In this document: one piece after another, positions 1 to 7,084 of the stretch
How positions within the stretch are numbered: position 1 is the first letter of the stretch
How the letters are laid out: every line of letters begins with the position of its first letter
Origin: Eubacterium sp.
Lineage (GTDB): Bacteria > Bacillota > Clostridia > Oscillospirales > Acutalibacteraceae
Length of the DNA: 46,484 nt
Direction: 5' to 3'
Assembly (NCBI GenBank): GCA_022511225.1
Contig: JAFLRZ010000015.1
Span: 1 to 46,484, forward strand
The notes under the pieces: model-generated
Databases searched by the model: none
What the model was told of the DNA's origin: nothing
The model's input: the letters and a program-made list of their open reading frames with translations, nothing else
Position numbers and translations under genes: made by a program

Positions 1-54
1 AAAGCGTGCGTAGTGTAACAGCTACCGGGGGTTCGAATCCCCCTCTCTCCGCCA
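1..54 (+). tRNA. tRNA-Ser, 3' part only
   Basis: The window opens inside a tRNA. Visible parts are a long type II variable arm with a GTAG/CTAC stem, a T arm with GGGGG-TTCGAAT-CCCCC, the acceptor strand TCTCTCC, a G discriminator base and an encoded CCA end. The long variable arm with discriminator G points to serine rather than leucine (which carries A). The anticodon lies outside the window, so the isoacceptor cannot be named. Confidence 0.88.
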
Positions 55-124
55 AGAGCAACCGCTTACGAACCCCGGAAAGAATTGACTATCATTTCTT
101 GCAAGGAGTTCCGATTTTAGCGGT

Positions 125-179
125 GTATGATGGGTAATATATCATACGCAAAAGGCAGTCCAATACGGACTGTCTTTTT
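125..179 (+). terminator. hairpin and rho-independent terminator after tRNA
   Basis: A small hairpin (7-bp GTATGAT/ATCATAC, 125-147) is followed by a terminator: stem CAGTCC/GGACTG with a five-base loop, extended by G-T and G-C pairs (154-174), then a T-rich tract. It probably ends the tRNA transcript. I see nothing coding between the tRNA and the terminator. Confidence 0.6.
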
Positions 180-180
180 G

Positions 181-433
181 TATTTATAGATTTTATGCTC
201 GAAGTATAAAAAGAGCTAAAGGAGTGGTATGAAACCGTGCCGCTCCATTTTTTATTGCCGTTTCCGCAGTGTCGGTCCACAGTCCTTGCGGTTGTCAATG
301 AGTTATAGCGACAGTAATCCACGAAAGCAAATTGTCACCGAAACCGTAAATGCAGACAAAAGAATAACGCAACAATTTGTTTCGCAGTGAAACTAACTCA
401 TTTAAACAAATAATAAAAGATATCAATAAACAT
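181..433. other. intergenic stretch, no gene seen
   Basis: About 250 bases between the tRNA terminator and the peroxidase promoter. No open frame here has a ribosome site or a recognisable product. The minus-strand frame covering 92-322 is low-complexity in character and crosses the terminator, so it is not called. Confidence 0.5.
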
Positions 434-462
434 TTGACAATTTAAAAAAAGTAAGCTATAAT
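434..462 (+). promoter_or_regulatory. sigma-A promoter of peroxide-stress operon
   Basis: TTGACA (434-439) and TATAAT (457-462), both matching consensus exactly, are separated by 17 bp. Transcription would start near 469, inside the palindromic operator that follows. The strong promoter with the operator over the start site fits a gene set held off by a repressor. Confidence 0.85.
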
Positions 463-465
463 TTA

Positions 466-492
466 ATTGAGCTCAATCGAATTGAGCTCAAT
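466..492 (+). promoter_or_regulatory. tandem palindromic operator, probable OhrR/MarR box
   Basis: The perfect 12-bp palindrome ATTGAGCTCAAT occurs twice (466-477 and 481-492), with centres 15 bp apart. It sits directly downstream of the -10 box and before the ribosome site at 502-506. OhrR-type regulators of Bacillus bind paired AATT-containing inverted repeats. With an OhrR-like gene as the third gene of this operon, the simplest reading is autorepression relieved by organic peroxide. Binding itself is inferred. Confidence 0.75.
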
Positions 493-513
493 TAAAGTGT
501 TAGGAGATTTCTT

Positions 514-1053
514 ATGAATGTTTACGATTTTACGGTAAAGGGGCAGGACGGCTCTGACGTTTCGCTTTCAGATTACAAGGGCAAGGTTCTTCTCATTGTC
601 AACACTGCGACAGGTTGCGGATTTACTCCTCAATACGACGATTTGCAGGACTTGTACGATGCACACCAAAAGGACGGATTGGAAATTTTAGACTTTCCCT
701 GCAATCAGTTTGGTGAACAAGCTCCCGGCAGTGACGAGGAAATTCACTCGTTCTGCACGGGCAGATACGGCATCACATTCCCGCAGTTTGCAAAGATAGA
801 CGTATTCGGCGACAATCAAATTCCTCTTTACAAGTGGCTTGAGGAGAACAGCAAGTTTGAGGGATTCAGTGGCTTTATGGGTAAGATTGTTTCGCTTGCG
901 GCAAAAAAGAATGACAAGGATTACAAAAACAACAGCAAAATTAAGTGGAATTTCACGAAGTTTCTCATTGACCGAGAGGGCAACCTTGTAGCGCGTTTTG
1001 AGCCGACGACGAACATGAAGGAAGTAAAAAAGCAGGTGGAGGCGCTCCTTTAA
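514..1053 (+). CDS. glutathione peroxidase family thiol peroxidase (Cys type)
   Basis: This 179-residue protein has normal length for the bacterial GPx/BtuE family, which reduces hydroperoxides in the cytoplasm, usually with thioredoxin. The peroxidatic residue is Cys35 in the NTATGCGFTPQ motif, a cysteine where animal enzymes use selenocysteine. Gln69 in FPCNQFGEQ and Trp145-Asn146 in KWNFTKF complete the catalytic tetrad. Cys81 in SFCTGRYG is at the usual resolving position of thioredoxin-dependent members. The start is fixed by AGGAG at 502-506. It is first in an operon with a TSCPD protein (1-nt overlap) and an OhrR-like regulator. Family assignment is secure; the electron donor is inferred. 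Confidence 0.95.
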   Translation: MNVYDFTVKGQDGSDVSLSDYKGKVLLIVNTATGCGFTPQYDDLQDLYDAHQKDGLEILDFPCNQFGEQAPGSDEEIHSFCTGRYGITFPQFAKIDVFGDNQIPLYKWLEENSKFEGFSGFMGKIVSLAAKKNDKDYKNNSKIKWNFTKFLIDREGNLVARFEPTTNMKEVKKQVEALL

Positions 1054-1319
1054 TGCACTACGAGTATAAGACGGAGAACACCTGTTCCACACTTATAGAA
1101 ATGGACATCAACGATGGCATCGTGACCAATCTGCATTTTGAGGGCGGGTGCAACGGCAATCTGAAGGCAATCCCTATTCTCGTCGAGGGCATGACGGCAG
1201 ATGAAATCGCAGCAAAACTCACGGGATTGACCTGTGGCAGACGTCCAACTTCCTGCGGAGATCAGCTTTCAAAAGCGGTGCTTGCCGCAAAAGAAGCTGA
1301 AAAAGCAGGTGCGATATAA
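1053..1319 (+). CDS. TSCPD domain-containing small protein
   Basis: This 88-residue protein matches the TIGR03905-type TSCPD family: CSTLIEMDI near the N-terminus, GGCNGNLKAI, a VEGM...LTGLTCGRR stretch, and TSCGDQLSKA near the C-terminus. The signature is TSCG-DQ rather than TSCPD-Q. TSCPD domains also occur at the C-terminus of some ribonucleotide reductases; the free-standing form has no settled function, though its conserved cysteines suggest metal or redox chemistry. Its ATG overlaps the last base of the peroxidase stop codon, so the two are translationally coupled. A role in peroxide defence is inferred from position only. Confidence 0.85.
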   Translation: MHYEYKTENTCSTLIEMDINDGIVTNLHFEGGCNGNLKAIPILVEGMTADEIAAKLTGLTCGRRPTSCGDQLSKAVLAAKEAEKAGAI

Positions 1320-1349
1320 ACGCAAAGAAAGGCAGTTAAATTTTGACAT

Positions 1350-1784
1350 ATGGATAAATACGACGCATTAAAACTTGAAAATCAGATTTGCTTTCCGCTT
1401 TATGCTTGCGCGAGAGAAATCGTTAAGCTGTATCGTCCTTATCTTGACGAATTCGGCCTCACCTACACGCAGTACATCGCCATGATGGTGTTTTGGGAGA
1501 AAAAAACGTGCAGCGCAAAAGAACTCGGAGAAAAGCTCCATCTCGATTCGGGAACGCTCACGCCCGTTTTGAAAAGTCTTGAAAAGAAAGGCTATGTGAA
1601 GCGTATTCGCTCCTCTACGGATGAGCGACTGCTACTTGTGAATATCACCGAAGAAGGTGAGGTGCTTAAAGAAAAGGCTGCTGAAATCCCTGCTAAAGTT
1701 GCAGGATGTGTGAAGCTTGATCCCGAAGAAACAATGAACCTCTATAACACATTGTATAAAATTCTTGATGGAAAGAAAGCGTAA
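1350..1784 (+). CDS. ohrR: MarR family peroxide-sensing regulator, OhrR-like
   Basis: This 144-residue winged-helix protein resembles Bacillus OhrR along its whole length. It has KLENQICFPLYA at the N-terminus with the redox-sensing Cys14, YRPYLDEFGLTYTQYIAM, the recognition helix LDSGTLTPVLKSLEKKGYV, and the wing segment RSSTDERLLLVNIT. OhrR represses peroxide-resistance genes until the N-terminal cysteine is oxidised. Cys14, Cys49 and Cys94 are the other visible thiols. The operator upstream of the operon is its likely target. No strong ribosome site precedes the ATG (AAAGG lies about 17 bases away), but alignment with OhrR supports this start. It is followed at once by a terminator. Confidence 0.9.
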   Translation: MDKYDALKLENQICFPLYACAREIVKLYRPYLDEFGLTYTQYIAMMVFWEKKTCSAKELGEKLHLDSGTLTPVLKSLEKKGYVKRIRSSTDERLLLVNITEEGEVLKEKAAEIPAKVAGCVKLDPEETMNLYNTLYKILDGKKA

Positions 1785-1823
1785 AAACAGGCGGCACACC
1801 GTTACGGTGTGCCGCCTGTTTTT
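1783..1823. terminator. strong bidirectional terminator
   Basis: An 18-base perfect stem, AAAAACAGGCGGCACACC and its complement, encloses a five-base loop. It has A tracts on one side and T tracts on the other, so it can end transcription both from the ohrR operon and from the convergent MATE gene. It overlaps the ohrR stop codon. Confidence 0.92.
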
Positions 1824-1828
1824 ATAAT

Positions 1829-3286
1829 CTAATCGGCGGAAAATTCTTCTGCTGCGAGTTGCCGTTCCGTTGTTTCTTCTGTTGCACTTTGCTGCGCGAG
1901 TTCTTCATTTTGCAATTTACCAAGCTTTCTCCAAACCCAAATCATTACGGGAGCGGTTGCGGCAATCGCAATGGCGTCGGCAATCGGGGCTGCCCATGCA
2001 ACGCCCATAACTCCGAGTCCGAGCGGAACGAGGAAAGCACATACGATGAGCAGAATGTCGCGCAGGAAGGAAAGCGGCGCGGCAATCTTGGCAAGACCCA
2101 TTGACTGCATGAAGATGGCACAAACCTTTTGAACGCAAGTGAATACGAGGAACATGAGATAAATCCGCAGACACGGAATGGCGAATTGCATATAGAGTTC
2201 CGCATTTAATCCTTCTGCGCCGCCACCTGCGCCGAACATGGCGATGAAAGCGCGAGGTATTGCCTCGAATAATACGGTGAAAAACAGACAGGCGCCTGCC
2301 GACCACAGCAGAATGAGCTTTAATAACTGTTTTACTCTGCCGTACTGTTTTGCCCCGTAGTTATAGCCGACAATCGGTTGCGCGCCTGCCGCGATTCCGA
2401 TTGCGATATTGAGAACAATCTGGAACAGCTTCATAATCACGACGAACGCCGCAAGAGGAATGTCCGCGCCGAATTCGCTCATGAGTCCGTAATTGACAAA
2501 GAGCACATTGTTGACAATCGTAGTGGCCACGATGCAGAGCTGTGTGAGAAAGCTCGACATACCGAGCGCCATAATTCGCCCCATAATTTTGAAATCGGGA
2601 ACAAAGCTCGACAGCTTGATTTTGAACGTCTTACTGCGGAACAGATAACAGACGCAGATAACAAAGCTCGCAAATTGACCTATAATCGTCGCCCAAGCCG
2701 CACCCTGAATTCCCAGATCGAGCGCGTAAATGGCAATGGGGTCGCCGATGATATTGAGGACGGCGCCGACAATCATAGCAATCATTGCATAGCCGGGTGC
2801 TCCGTCCGCACGAATAACCGCGGCAAGGAAGTTTTGCACGAGTGCGAGCGGCATCATAGCAAAGATGATAATGCCGTAGTCATGCGCGAGTCCTACGTTC
2901 GCTTCTGTCCCGCCGAGAAGCATAAGCAAGCTGTCGCCCCAAAGATACGCGATAAGAATAACTATTCCGCCCGAAATAAAAGTCGAGAGCATTGCATTTC
3001 CTACGCCGCGGTGGATTTTGTCGCTTTTGCCTTCGCCCAAGGAGACGGAAAGCCATGCCGCCGCACCGTCGCCGAAAAACAGCGATAACCCCCAGCCTAT
3101 GACGGTAATGGGGAAGATGACGCCCGTTGCGGCATTGCCCAAATATCCGACCTTGCTGTTGCCGACGAAAATCTGGTCTACAATGTTGTATAGGCACGAG
3201 ATGATGAGCGATAGTATGCAGGGAATGGCAAATTTTCTTAGCAATTTGCCGATTTTCTCTTTGCCCAAGTAGTCCGTTTGTTCCAT
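1829..3286 (-). CDS. MATE family multidrug/Na+ (H+) antiporter
   Basis: This 485-residue polytopic membrane protein has the MATE fold pattern of about twelve hydrophobic helices in two halves. The characteristic opening is LLRKFAIPCILSLIISCLYNIVDQIFVG, and a second copy of the motif is in the middle (GMSSFLTQLCIVATTIVNNVLF). MATE proteins export cationic drugs or metabolites in exchange for sodium or protons. The frame is open 17 codons further upstream. I choose ATG at 3284-3286 because GGAGG precedes it at the right distance and the conserved N-terminus begins there. The upstream leader can form alternative hairpins, so expression may be controlled by attenuation. The substrate cannot be told from sequence. 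Confidence 0.93.
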   Translation of the reverse strand: MEQTDYLGKEKIGKLLRKFAIPCILSLIISCLYNIVDQIFVGNSKVGYLGNAATGVIFPITVIGWGLSLFFGDGAAAWLSVSLGEGKSDKIHRGVGNAMLSTFISGGIVILIAYLWGDSLLMLLGGTEANVGLAHDYGIIIFAMMPLALVQNFLAAVIRADGAPGYAMIAMIVGAVLNIIGDPIAIYALDLGIQGAAWATIIGQFASFVICVCYLFRSKTFKIKLSSFVPDFKIMGRIMALGMSSFLTQLCIVATTIVNNVLFVNYGLMSEFGADIPLAAFVVIMKLFQIVLNIAIGIAAGAQPIVGYNYGAKQYGRVKQLLKLILLWSAGACLFFTVLFEAIPRAFIAMFGAGGGAEGLNAELYMQFAIPCLRIYLMFLVFTCVQKVCAIFMQSMGLAKIAAPLSFLRDILLIVCAFLVPLGLGVMGVAWAAPIADAIAIAATAPVMIWVWRKLGKLQNEELAQQSATEETTERQLAAEEFSAD

Positions 3287-3299
3287 AATTGCCTCCGAG

Positions 3300-3408
3300 A
3301 AAAGCAAAACGACACGCGCAAAACACTCGTGTCGCAATAAAAAAACGACACCTGTTTTTGCTCTGTACCGTAATCAGATTTACGCGCCAAAGCGCCACAT
3401 GTGTCGTT
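3300..3408 (-). promoter_or_regulatory. attenuator-like leader of the MATE mRNA
   Basis: Read on the minus strand, the leader holds four complementary segments: AACGACAC (3408-3401), GTGTCGTT (3351-3344), GCGACACG (3335-3328) and CGTGTCG (3316-3310). Segments 1 and 2 pair over 8 bp and are followed by a T run (3345-3339, the first two in the stem), a plausible terminator with a large loop. Segments 2 and 3 can pair over 6 bp, which would undo it. Segments 3 and 4 pair over 7-8 bp and are followed by TTTTGCTTTT. The arrangement is that of a classic attenuator or riboswitch expression platform. No known riboswitch class was recognised. Confidence 0.6.
3380..3400 (-). CDS. possible six-residue leader peptide
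   Basis: Within the MATE leader an ATG opens the six-codon frame MWRFGA and stops at TAA. It begins just inside segment 1 of the attenuator, where a stalled ribosome could block pairing of segments 1 and 2. No convincing ribosome site precedes it and such short frames arise by chance, so this is only a candidate. Confidence 0.25.
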   Translation of the reverse strand: MWRFGA

Positions 3409-3431
3409 AAGCTCTATTAAATTGTAGTTAA

Positions 3432-3460
3432 ATTATATCAGAAATTATGCTTAAAGTCAA
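3432..3460 (-). promoter_or_regulatory. sigma-A promoter of the MATE gene
   Basis: On the minus strand TTGACT (3460-3455), a 17-bp spacer and TATAAT (3437-3432) with an upstream TG (extended -10) form a near-ideal promoter. The start would fall near 3425, giving a leader of about 140 bases before the ATG. Confidence 0.8.
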
Positions 3461-3496
3461 ATTAAATCGGCTAATGTTCGGGAATAAATTTGCATG

Positions 3497-3525
3497 TTGA
3501 CAAAGTTCGCCCACGGTGATATAAT
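3497..3525 (+). promoter_or_regulatory. sigma-A promoter of the LytTR regulator gene
   Basis: TTGACA (3497-3502), 17 bp, then TATAAT (3520-3525) with a TG at 3517-3518. It lies back to back with the MATE promoter. The transcript begins roughly ten bases before the gene, and AAGGA at 3532-3536 serves as ribosome site. Confidence 0.85.
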
Positions 3526-3544
3526 TTAGTTAAGGATTAAAGGT

Positions 3545-4255
3545 ATGTTCAATATTGCCATAATAGAAGATGATAAAAATTTCTCGGCAATGCTTAATGA
3601 AAGCATATTAAAGTTCGGCGCCGAAAAAAATTTGTCGTTCAATATTTCGGTATTCGAGAGCATTGAAAACTTTTTGATACCTCGTCAAGACAGCTTCGAC
3701 ATAGTGTTTTTCGACATTGAATTGCCGGGAATGAACGGCATGGACGGCGCTAAAAAGTTTCGCAGTATGGACACCGACGCCGTTATCATCTTTATCACAA
3801 GCCTGTCCAAATATGCAGTAAACGGTTATGAGGTGGACGCTATGGATTACATGGTGAAGCCTATAACCTACAACAACTTTTCTCTCAAGCTGGAAAAGGC
3901 GATAAGAAAGACGGAGAGCAGGCAGTATAAAACCATTTATATTCACGCCAAAGACGGCGTCAGAAAGGTGCGGTCGATTGACGTTTACTTCCTTGAAGTA
4001 AGAGGACATAACTTGACCGTGCACACAGACAACGGATCTGTCGATGCATCCGGAAGCCTATCCGAATTCGAGGAAGAATTAAGACCGTATAACTTTTCGC
4101 GGTGTAATAGCTGTTATCTTGTAAACATGCGTGCAATAGTCAGAATAGACGGCATGTCTATTTGGTTACGCAACGGCGAGGAATTGGCCATAAGCCGTCG
4201 CAAGAAAAAGGAGTTCTTGGACGATTTCACGCAGTATATCGGGAATAACCGTTAA
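3545..4255 (+). CDS. LytTR family response regulator (AgrA/VirR type)
   Basis: This 236-residue cytoplasmic regulator has a receiver domain (about 1-125) with the acidic pair Glu8/Asp9-Asp10, the phosphoacceptor Asp57 in VFFDIELPGMNG, Thr/Ser in FITSLSKYA and Lys in MVKPIT. It is followed by a LytTR DNA-binding domain (about 135-235) with the typical IYIHAKDGVRKVRSIDVYFLE and NFSRCNSCYLVNMRAIVRI segments. LytTR proteins bind paired 9-bp repeats of the form [TA][AC][CA]GTTN[AG][TG]. The cognate sensor kinase follows after 85 bases. No agrB or agrD homologue is nearby, so a peptide pheromone is not evident. Likely targets with such repeats lie upstream of the kinase and of two lipoprotein genes. 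Confidence 0.95.
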   Translation: MFNIAIIEDDKNFSAMLNESILKFGAEKNLSFNISVFESIENFLIPRQDSFDIVFFDIELPGMNGMDGAKKFRSMDTDAVIIFITSLSKYAVNGYEVDAMDYMVKPITYNNFSLKLEKAIRKTESRQYKTIYIHAKDGVRKVRSIDVYFLEVRGHNLTVHTDNGSVDASGSLSEFEEELRPYNFSRCNSCYLVNMRAIVRIDGMSIWLRNGEELAISRRKKKEFLDDFTQYIGNNR

Positions 4256-4316
4256 AGATTAAAATAATACCGTTTGCGAAAATCACATTGCATAATTAGT
4301 ACGCATTGACTATTCT
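4248..4316 (+). promoter_or_regulatory. LytTR-type site pair and promoter of kinase gene
   Basis: ACCGTTAAA (4248-4256, overlapping the regulator's stop codon) and ACCGTTTGC (4269-4277) each fit eight of nine positions of the LytTR consensus and start 21 bp apart. Then come a -35 TTGCAT (4288-4293), a 17-bp spacer and a -10 TATTCT (4311-4316). The weak -35 and -10 fit a promoter that needs activation. The geometry is repeated exactly at 9586-9654. Confidence 0.65.
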
Positions 4317-4340
4317 GTAAGCGTTAACGGTAGGTGTGTT

Positions 4341-5648
4341 ATGAACATGTATATCGGCATAACCGATAAACTATTATTGATTATCACCATTTACGCGGCG
4401 ATGTTTTTGTATTCGCCGCGCGTGTCGTGGCGCAAGACAAAATCGTCATGGTGGTTTGTTTTATGTGTTGCCGCATTAGTAGGGTTAAGCTTTTTAAGTG
4501 AAAGCACAAAAAATCTGTTGGTCACGGACAAAGTAACGCTTATATTAAAAAACGGAGTAGACATTATTTTAATTTCCGGCAGTATAGCGAGCATGTTGTT
4601 TCTTAAAAAATACAGCCGTCCGAGGATATTGTTTGTGGGATGCGCCGCTTATGCGACTGCGTATTTGGCAAATAACATATTTTCGCTGATCGCGTCTCTG
4701 TTGGTCGGCCCTTCGGGGGCAATATCGGTTAGCCAAGCTGCCGAAATATCCATACGAGTAGTTATATTTGCCATCATTTACTCCGCACTGTATGCCGTTT
4801 GTTGGTTTTTGTGCGTAAAAAAGCAGCACAACGGGTTGGAATATGCCGTTGATAAGTCTGTGTTTGCTATTTTCATTTTGATATTTGCGGTCAATATTTT
4901 TACCGGCTCGTATGAGCAAAACGCCACGTTCAATGTTGTTTTGTTTAACAAAGTGCTCTCGTGTGTTTTGATTCTATTCGTGTTGTTTAAGCAATCCAAT
5001 TATATCAATTCGCGTGAAGAAAACGCCCGTTTGCAATACATAATGGAAAAACAAAAGATACAGTATTCCATTGCCAAAGAAAATATAGATCAAGTAAATG
5101 TGCGCGCGCACGACTTAAAGCACTTTGTCGAAATTTTTAAAAGTGCCGGGAGCGTTCCCGACGACGTTCTATCCGAAGTGACGGCCATAGGCAACGAATA
5201 TGACAGCACTTATGATACGGGCAGCAAAGCGCTCGACATTACGCTCACCGAAAAGTGCGCAGGATTTGCCGCAAATCACATCGCTTTTTCGGTAATAGCC
5301 GACGGCTCTTGCCTGTCGTTTATGTCCGATGTCGACATATATGTTCTGTTCGGTAATTTGCTTGAAAACGCAAGGGAAGCGGTGCTTGGGATAGCGGACG
5401 CAGATAATCGCATAATAGGCATGCACATCAAAAAGACCGAGCAATTTATTTCTATTCATATTGAAAACACATTTGGACAAAAGCCGATATTCGAGGATGG
5501 GTTGCCGCAGACGAGCAAGTCAGACAAGGATAATCACGGCTTCGGAACAAAGAGCATCCAGCTCGTGGTCGAAAAGTACCGCGGCACAATGAAAATGGAT
5601 TGCGACGACAAATTATTCTCGGTCGACATCGCGTTTTTTGCGCAATGA
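4341..5648 (+). CDS. GHKL-type sensor histidine kinase (AgrC-like)
   Basis: This 435-residue protein has six or seven hydrophobic segments in the first 215 residues, a coiled stretch, then the phosphoacceptor box with His257 (VRAHDLKHFVEIF). The ATPase domain has the N box around Asn343 (LFGNLLENAREAV), and a glycine-rich box near the C-terminus (NHGFGTKSIQLVVEKYRG). This is the AgrC/BlpH layout, in which a membrane sensor phosphorylates a LytTR regulator, here the gene just upstream. The ligand is unknown. It has its own probable LytTR-activated promoter, suggesting positive feedback, and is closed by a terminator at 5679. Confidence 0.93.
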   Translation: MNMYIGITDKLLLIITIYAAMFLYSPRVSWRKTKSSWWFVLCVAALVGLSFLSESTKNLLVTDKVTLILKNGVDIILISGSIASMLFLKKYSRPRILFVGCAAYATAYLANNIFSLIASLLVGPSGAISVSQAAEISIRVVIFAIIYSALYAVCWFLCVKKQHNGLEYAVDKSVFAIFILIFAVNIFTGSYEQNATFNVVLFNKVLSCVLILFVLFKQSNYINSREENARLQYIMEKQKIQYSIAKENIDQVNVRAHDLKHFVEIFKSAGSVPDDVLSEVTAIGNEYDSTYDTGSKALDITLTEKCAGFAANHIAFSVIADGSCLSFMSDVDIYVLFGNLLENAREAVLGIADADNRIIGMHIKKTEQFISIHIENTFGQKPIFEDGLPQTSKSDKDNHGFGTKSIQLVVEKYRGTMKMDCDDKLFSVDIAFFAQ

Positions 5649-5717
5649 CCACAAGGGAAGAAAAATCAACCTTTTAAGAAAGACGCATTGAAATAAATGC
5701 GTCTTTCATTTTATAGT
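5648..5717 (+). promoter_or_regulatory. possible LytTR-responsive promoter of DUF6273 gene
   Basis: A weaker copy of the arrangement upstream of the kinase: ACCACAAGG (5648) and ACCTTTTAA (5669) begin 21 bp apart, with TTGAAA at 5688-5693 (same distance from the second site) and TATAGT at 5712-5717 (18-bp spacer). The first half-site matches poorly. The -35 lies inside the kinase terminator hairpin, an unusual overlap. Confidence 0.4.
5679..5715 (+). terminator. terminator of kinase gene
   Basis: An 11-bp perfect stem AAAGACGCATT/AATGCGTCTTT with a six-base loop (5679-5706) is followed by a T-rich tract. It separates the two-component genes from the lipoprotein cluster. Confidence 0.8.
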
Positions 5718-5749
5718 GAATTATCGAAAACAGAAATTGCGAGGTGAAA

Positions 5750-7069
5750 ATGAAGAAGGGTAAATTCAAGATTTTGACGGTTGCCGTTTCCGCGCTTTGC
5801 ATGGCTGCGCTTGTTACGGCGTGTGGTGGCGACGATACGCCTGCCGCAAAATGCACCGAACACAAATGGAATGACGGCGAGATTGTAACGACTGCCACTT
5901 GCGGTGAGCGCGGAATCAAAAAGTTCACCTGCACCGTTTGCAGCGATACCAAAACCGAACGGTACGGCGAGGCTACGGGTGCGCATTCTTATGACGGCAA
6001 GGAATGCTCGGTGTGCGGCTATGTGGATATGTCCGATATGACGGCAGGGGCGGCGATAGCGCAGTACGGTTATTATCATGTCGACGCGGACGACAGCCAC
6101 ACGGTCAATACCGGCGATCACATTCATTTCGGCTCCTATCCGCAGGCAGAGGTTAAGGACGGTGAATTGACGGCTACTCTCGCCGGGAAGCTCTCTTCGA
6201 GCGGTTGGACTTCGTATGGATATTATGCCGAAGGAGCTTTAAATGACGGACTTATGAGCTATCAAGACGTGACGGACGGCGACGCAAAATACCGCGCAGT
6301 CAAGATAGACGGATACAGACCCTTCTATACCGATTTGGCGGCTACGTCTGCCAATTCGATTGTGTATGAAAACGGCTATCGCACGGGAAACATCTATTGG
6401 TTTGCCTTCGCGCCGATTGAATGGCGTGTGCTCGATTACGGGAACGGCGAAGCGATGCTGAACACCGCAGACTGCATAGACAGTCAAAGCTACAACAACA
6501 CGTACGACAAGAACGGTGCGCAGTATTACAATAAGGGAACGGAAATTTTCAGCAACGAGTGGGAGCATTCCGCTATTCGCAGCTATCTTAACGGCACATT
6601 CTTTAATACAGCGTTTTCGTCGGCGGAACAAGCCAAGATGGTTCAAAAAACGCTGAGCAACAGCGACACGGGATTTAACGCTACGAGCAATTATTCCGTT
6701 TCGCAGAGAGATACAAACGACAAAGTATATCTGCTTTCTTATCAAGATTTACTAAACAAGAGTTACGGTTTTCCCAACGACATGATGCACGATAACAATG
6801 ACCCCGCCGACTTGAGCGTGTGCAAGCTCGGTACCGATTATGCGCTGTGCCAAGGCGCAAGGACGAGTGTTCAATCGCCGGGTAGCTGGTGGATGCTGCG
6901 CTCTGCGGGCGGCAAATCTTTTTCGATTTGCGGCGTAACCAAATACGGCAGCATTACAAATTCGAACACGGCATCATATACTCCGGGCAACAACACCAAA
7001 ACCGAAGGAATAGCGTTTAATACTTCGGAAGGCGTTTCACCCGTTGTAAATATTAAAATAGGAAAATAA
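5750..7069 (+). CDS. DUF6273 lipoprotein with Cys-pair N-terminal segment
   Basis: This 439-residue exported lipoprotein has a signal peptide ending in VTAC, with Cys25 as lipidation site. Residues about 35-90 hold cysteine and histidine pairs (CTEHKW, TATCGERG, CTVC, CSVCGY) in the form common in Clostridia surface proteins and suggestive of a small metal-binding motif. The rest fits DUF6273: FGSYPQAEV, FAPIEWRVLDYG, W-HSAIRSYLNGTFFNTAFS, WWMLRSAGG and the closing GVSPVVNI. DUF6273 has no settled function. The frame allows a GTG start two codons earlier, but GAGG at 5741-5744 favours the ATG at 5750. It is followed after 15 bases by the tannase-like gene. Confidence 0.85.
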   Translation: MKKGKFKILTVAVSALCMAALVTACGGDDTPAAKCTEHKWNDGEIVTTATCGERGIKKFTCTVCSDTKTERYGEATGAHSYDGKECSVCGYVDMSDMTAGAAIAQYGYYHVDADDSHTVNTGDHIHFGSYPQAEVKDGELTATLAGKLSSSGWTSYGYYAEGALNDGLMSYQDVTDGDAKYRAVKIDGYRPFYTDLAATSANSIVYENGYRTGNIYWFAFAPIEWRVLDYGNGEAMLNTADCIDSQSYNNTYDKNGAQYYNKGTEIFSNEWEHSAIRSYLNGTFFNTAFSSAEQAKMVQKTLSNSDTGFNATSNYSVSQRDTNDKVYLLSYQDLLNKSYGFPNDMMHDNNDPADLSVCKLGTDYALCQGARTSVQSPGSWWMLRSAGGKSFSICGVTKYGSITNSNTASYTPGNNTKTEGIAFNTSEGVSPVVNIKIGK

Positions 7070-7084
7070 GTATTGGAGGGATAT

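Noticed and set aside
92-322. 76-codon minus-strand frame near the tRNA
   Set aside because: It crosses a terminator, has no ribosome site and no recognisable product.
514-1053. Selenocysteine in the GPx-family peroxidase
   Set aside because: The peroxidatic position is an ordinary TGC cysteine codon, not TGA.
2378-3088. 236-codon plus-strand open frame opposite the MATE gene
   Set aside because: Its composition is highly charged and repetitive, it has no ribosome site, and it is antisense to a clear transporter gene.
3545-5648. Complete agr quorum-sensing locus
   Set aside because: Regulator and kinase are present, but no AgrB protease or AgrD precursor frame was found nearby.
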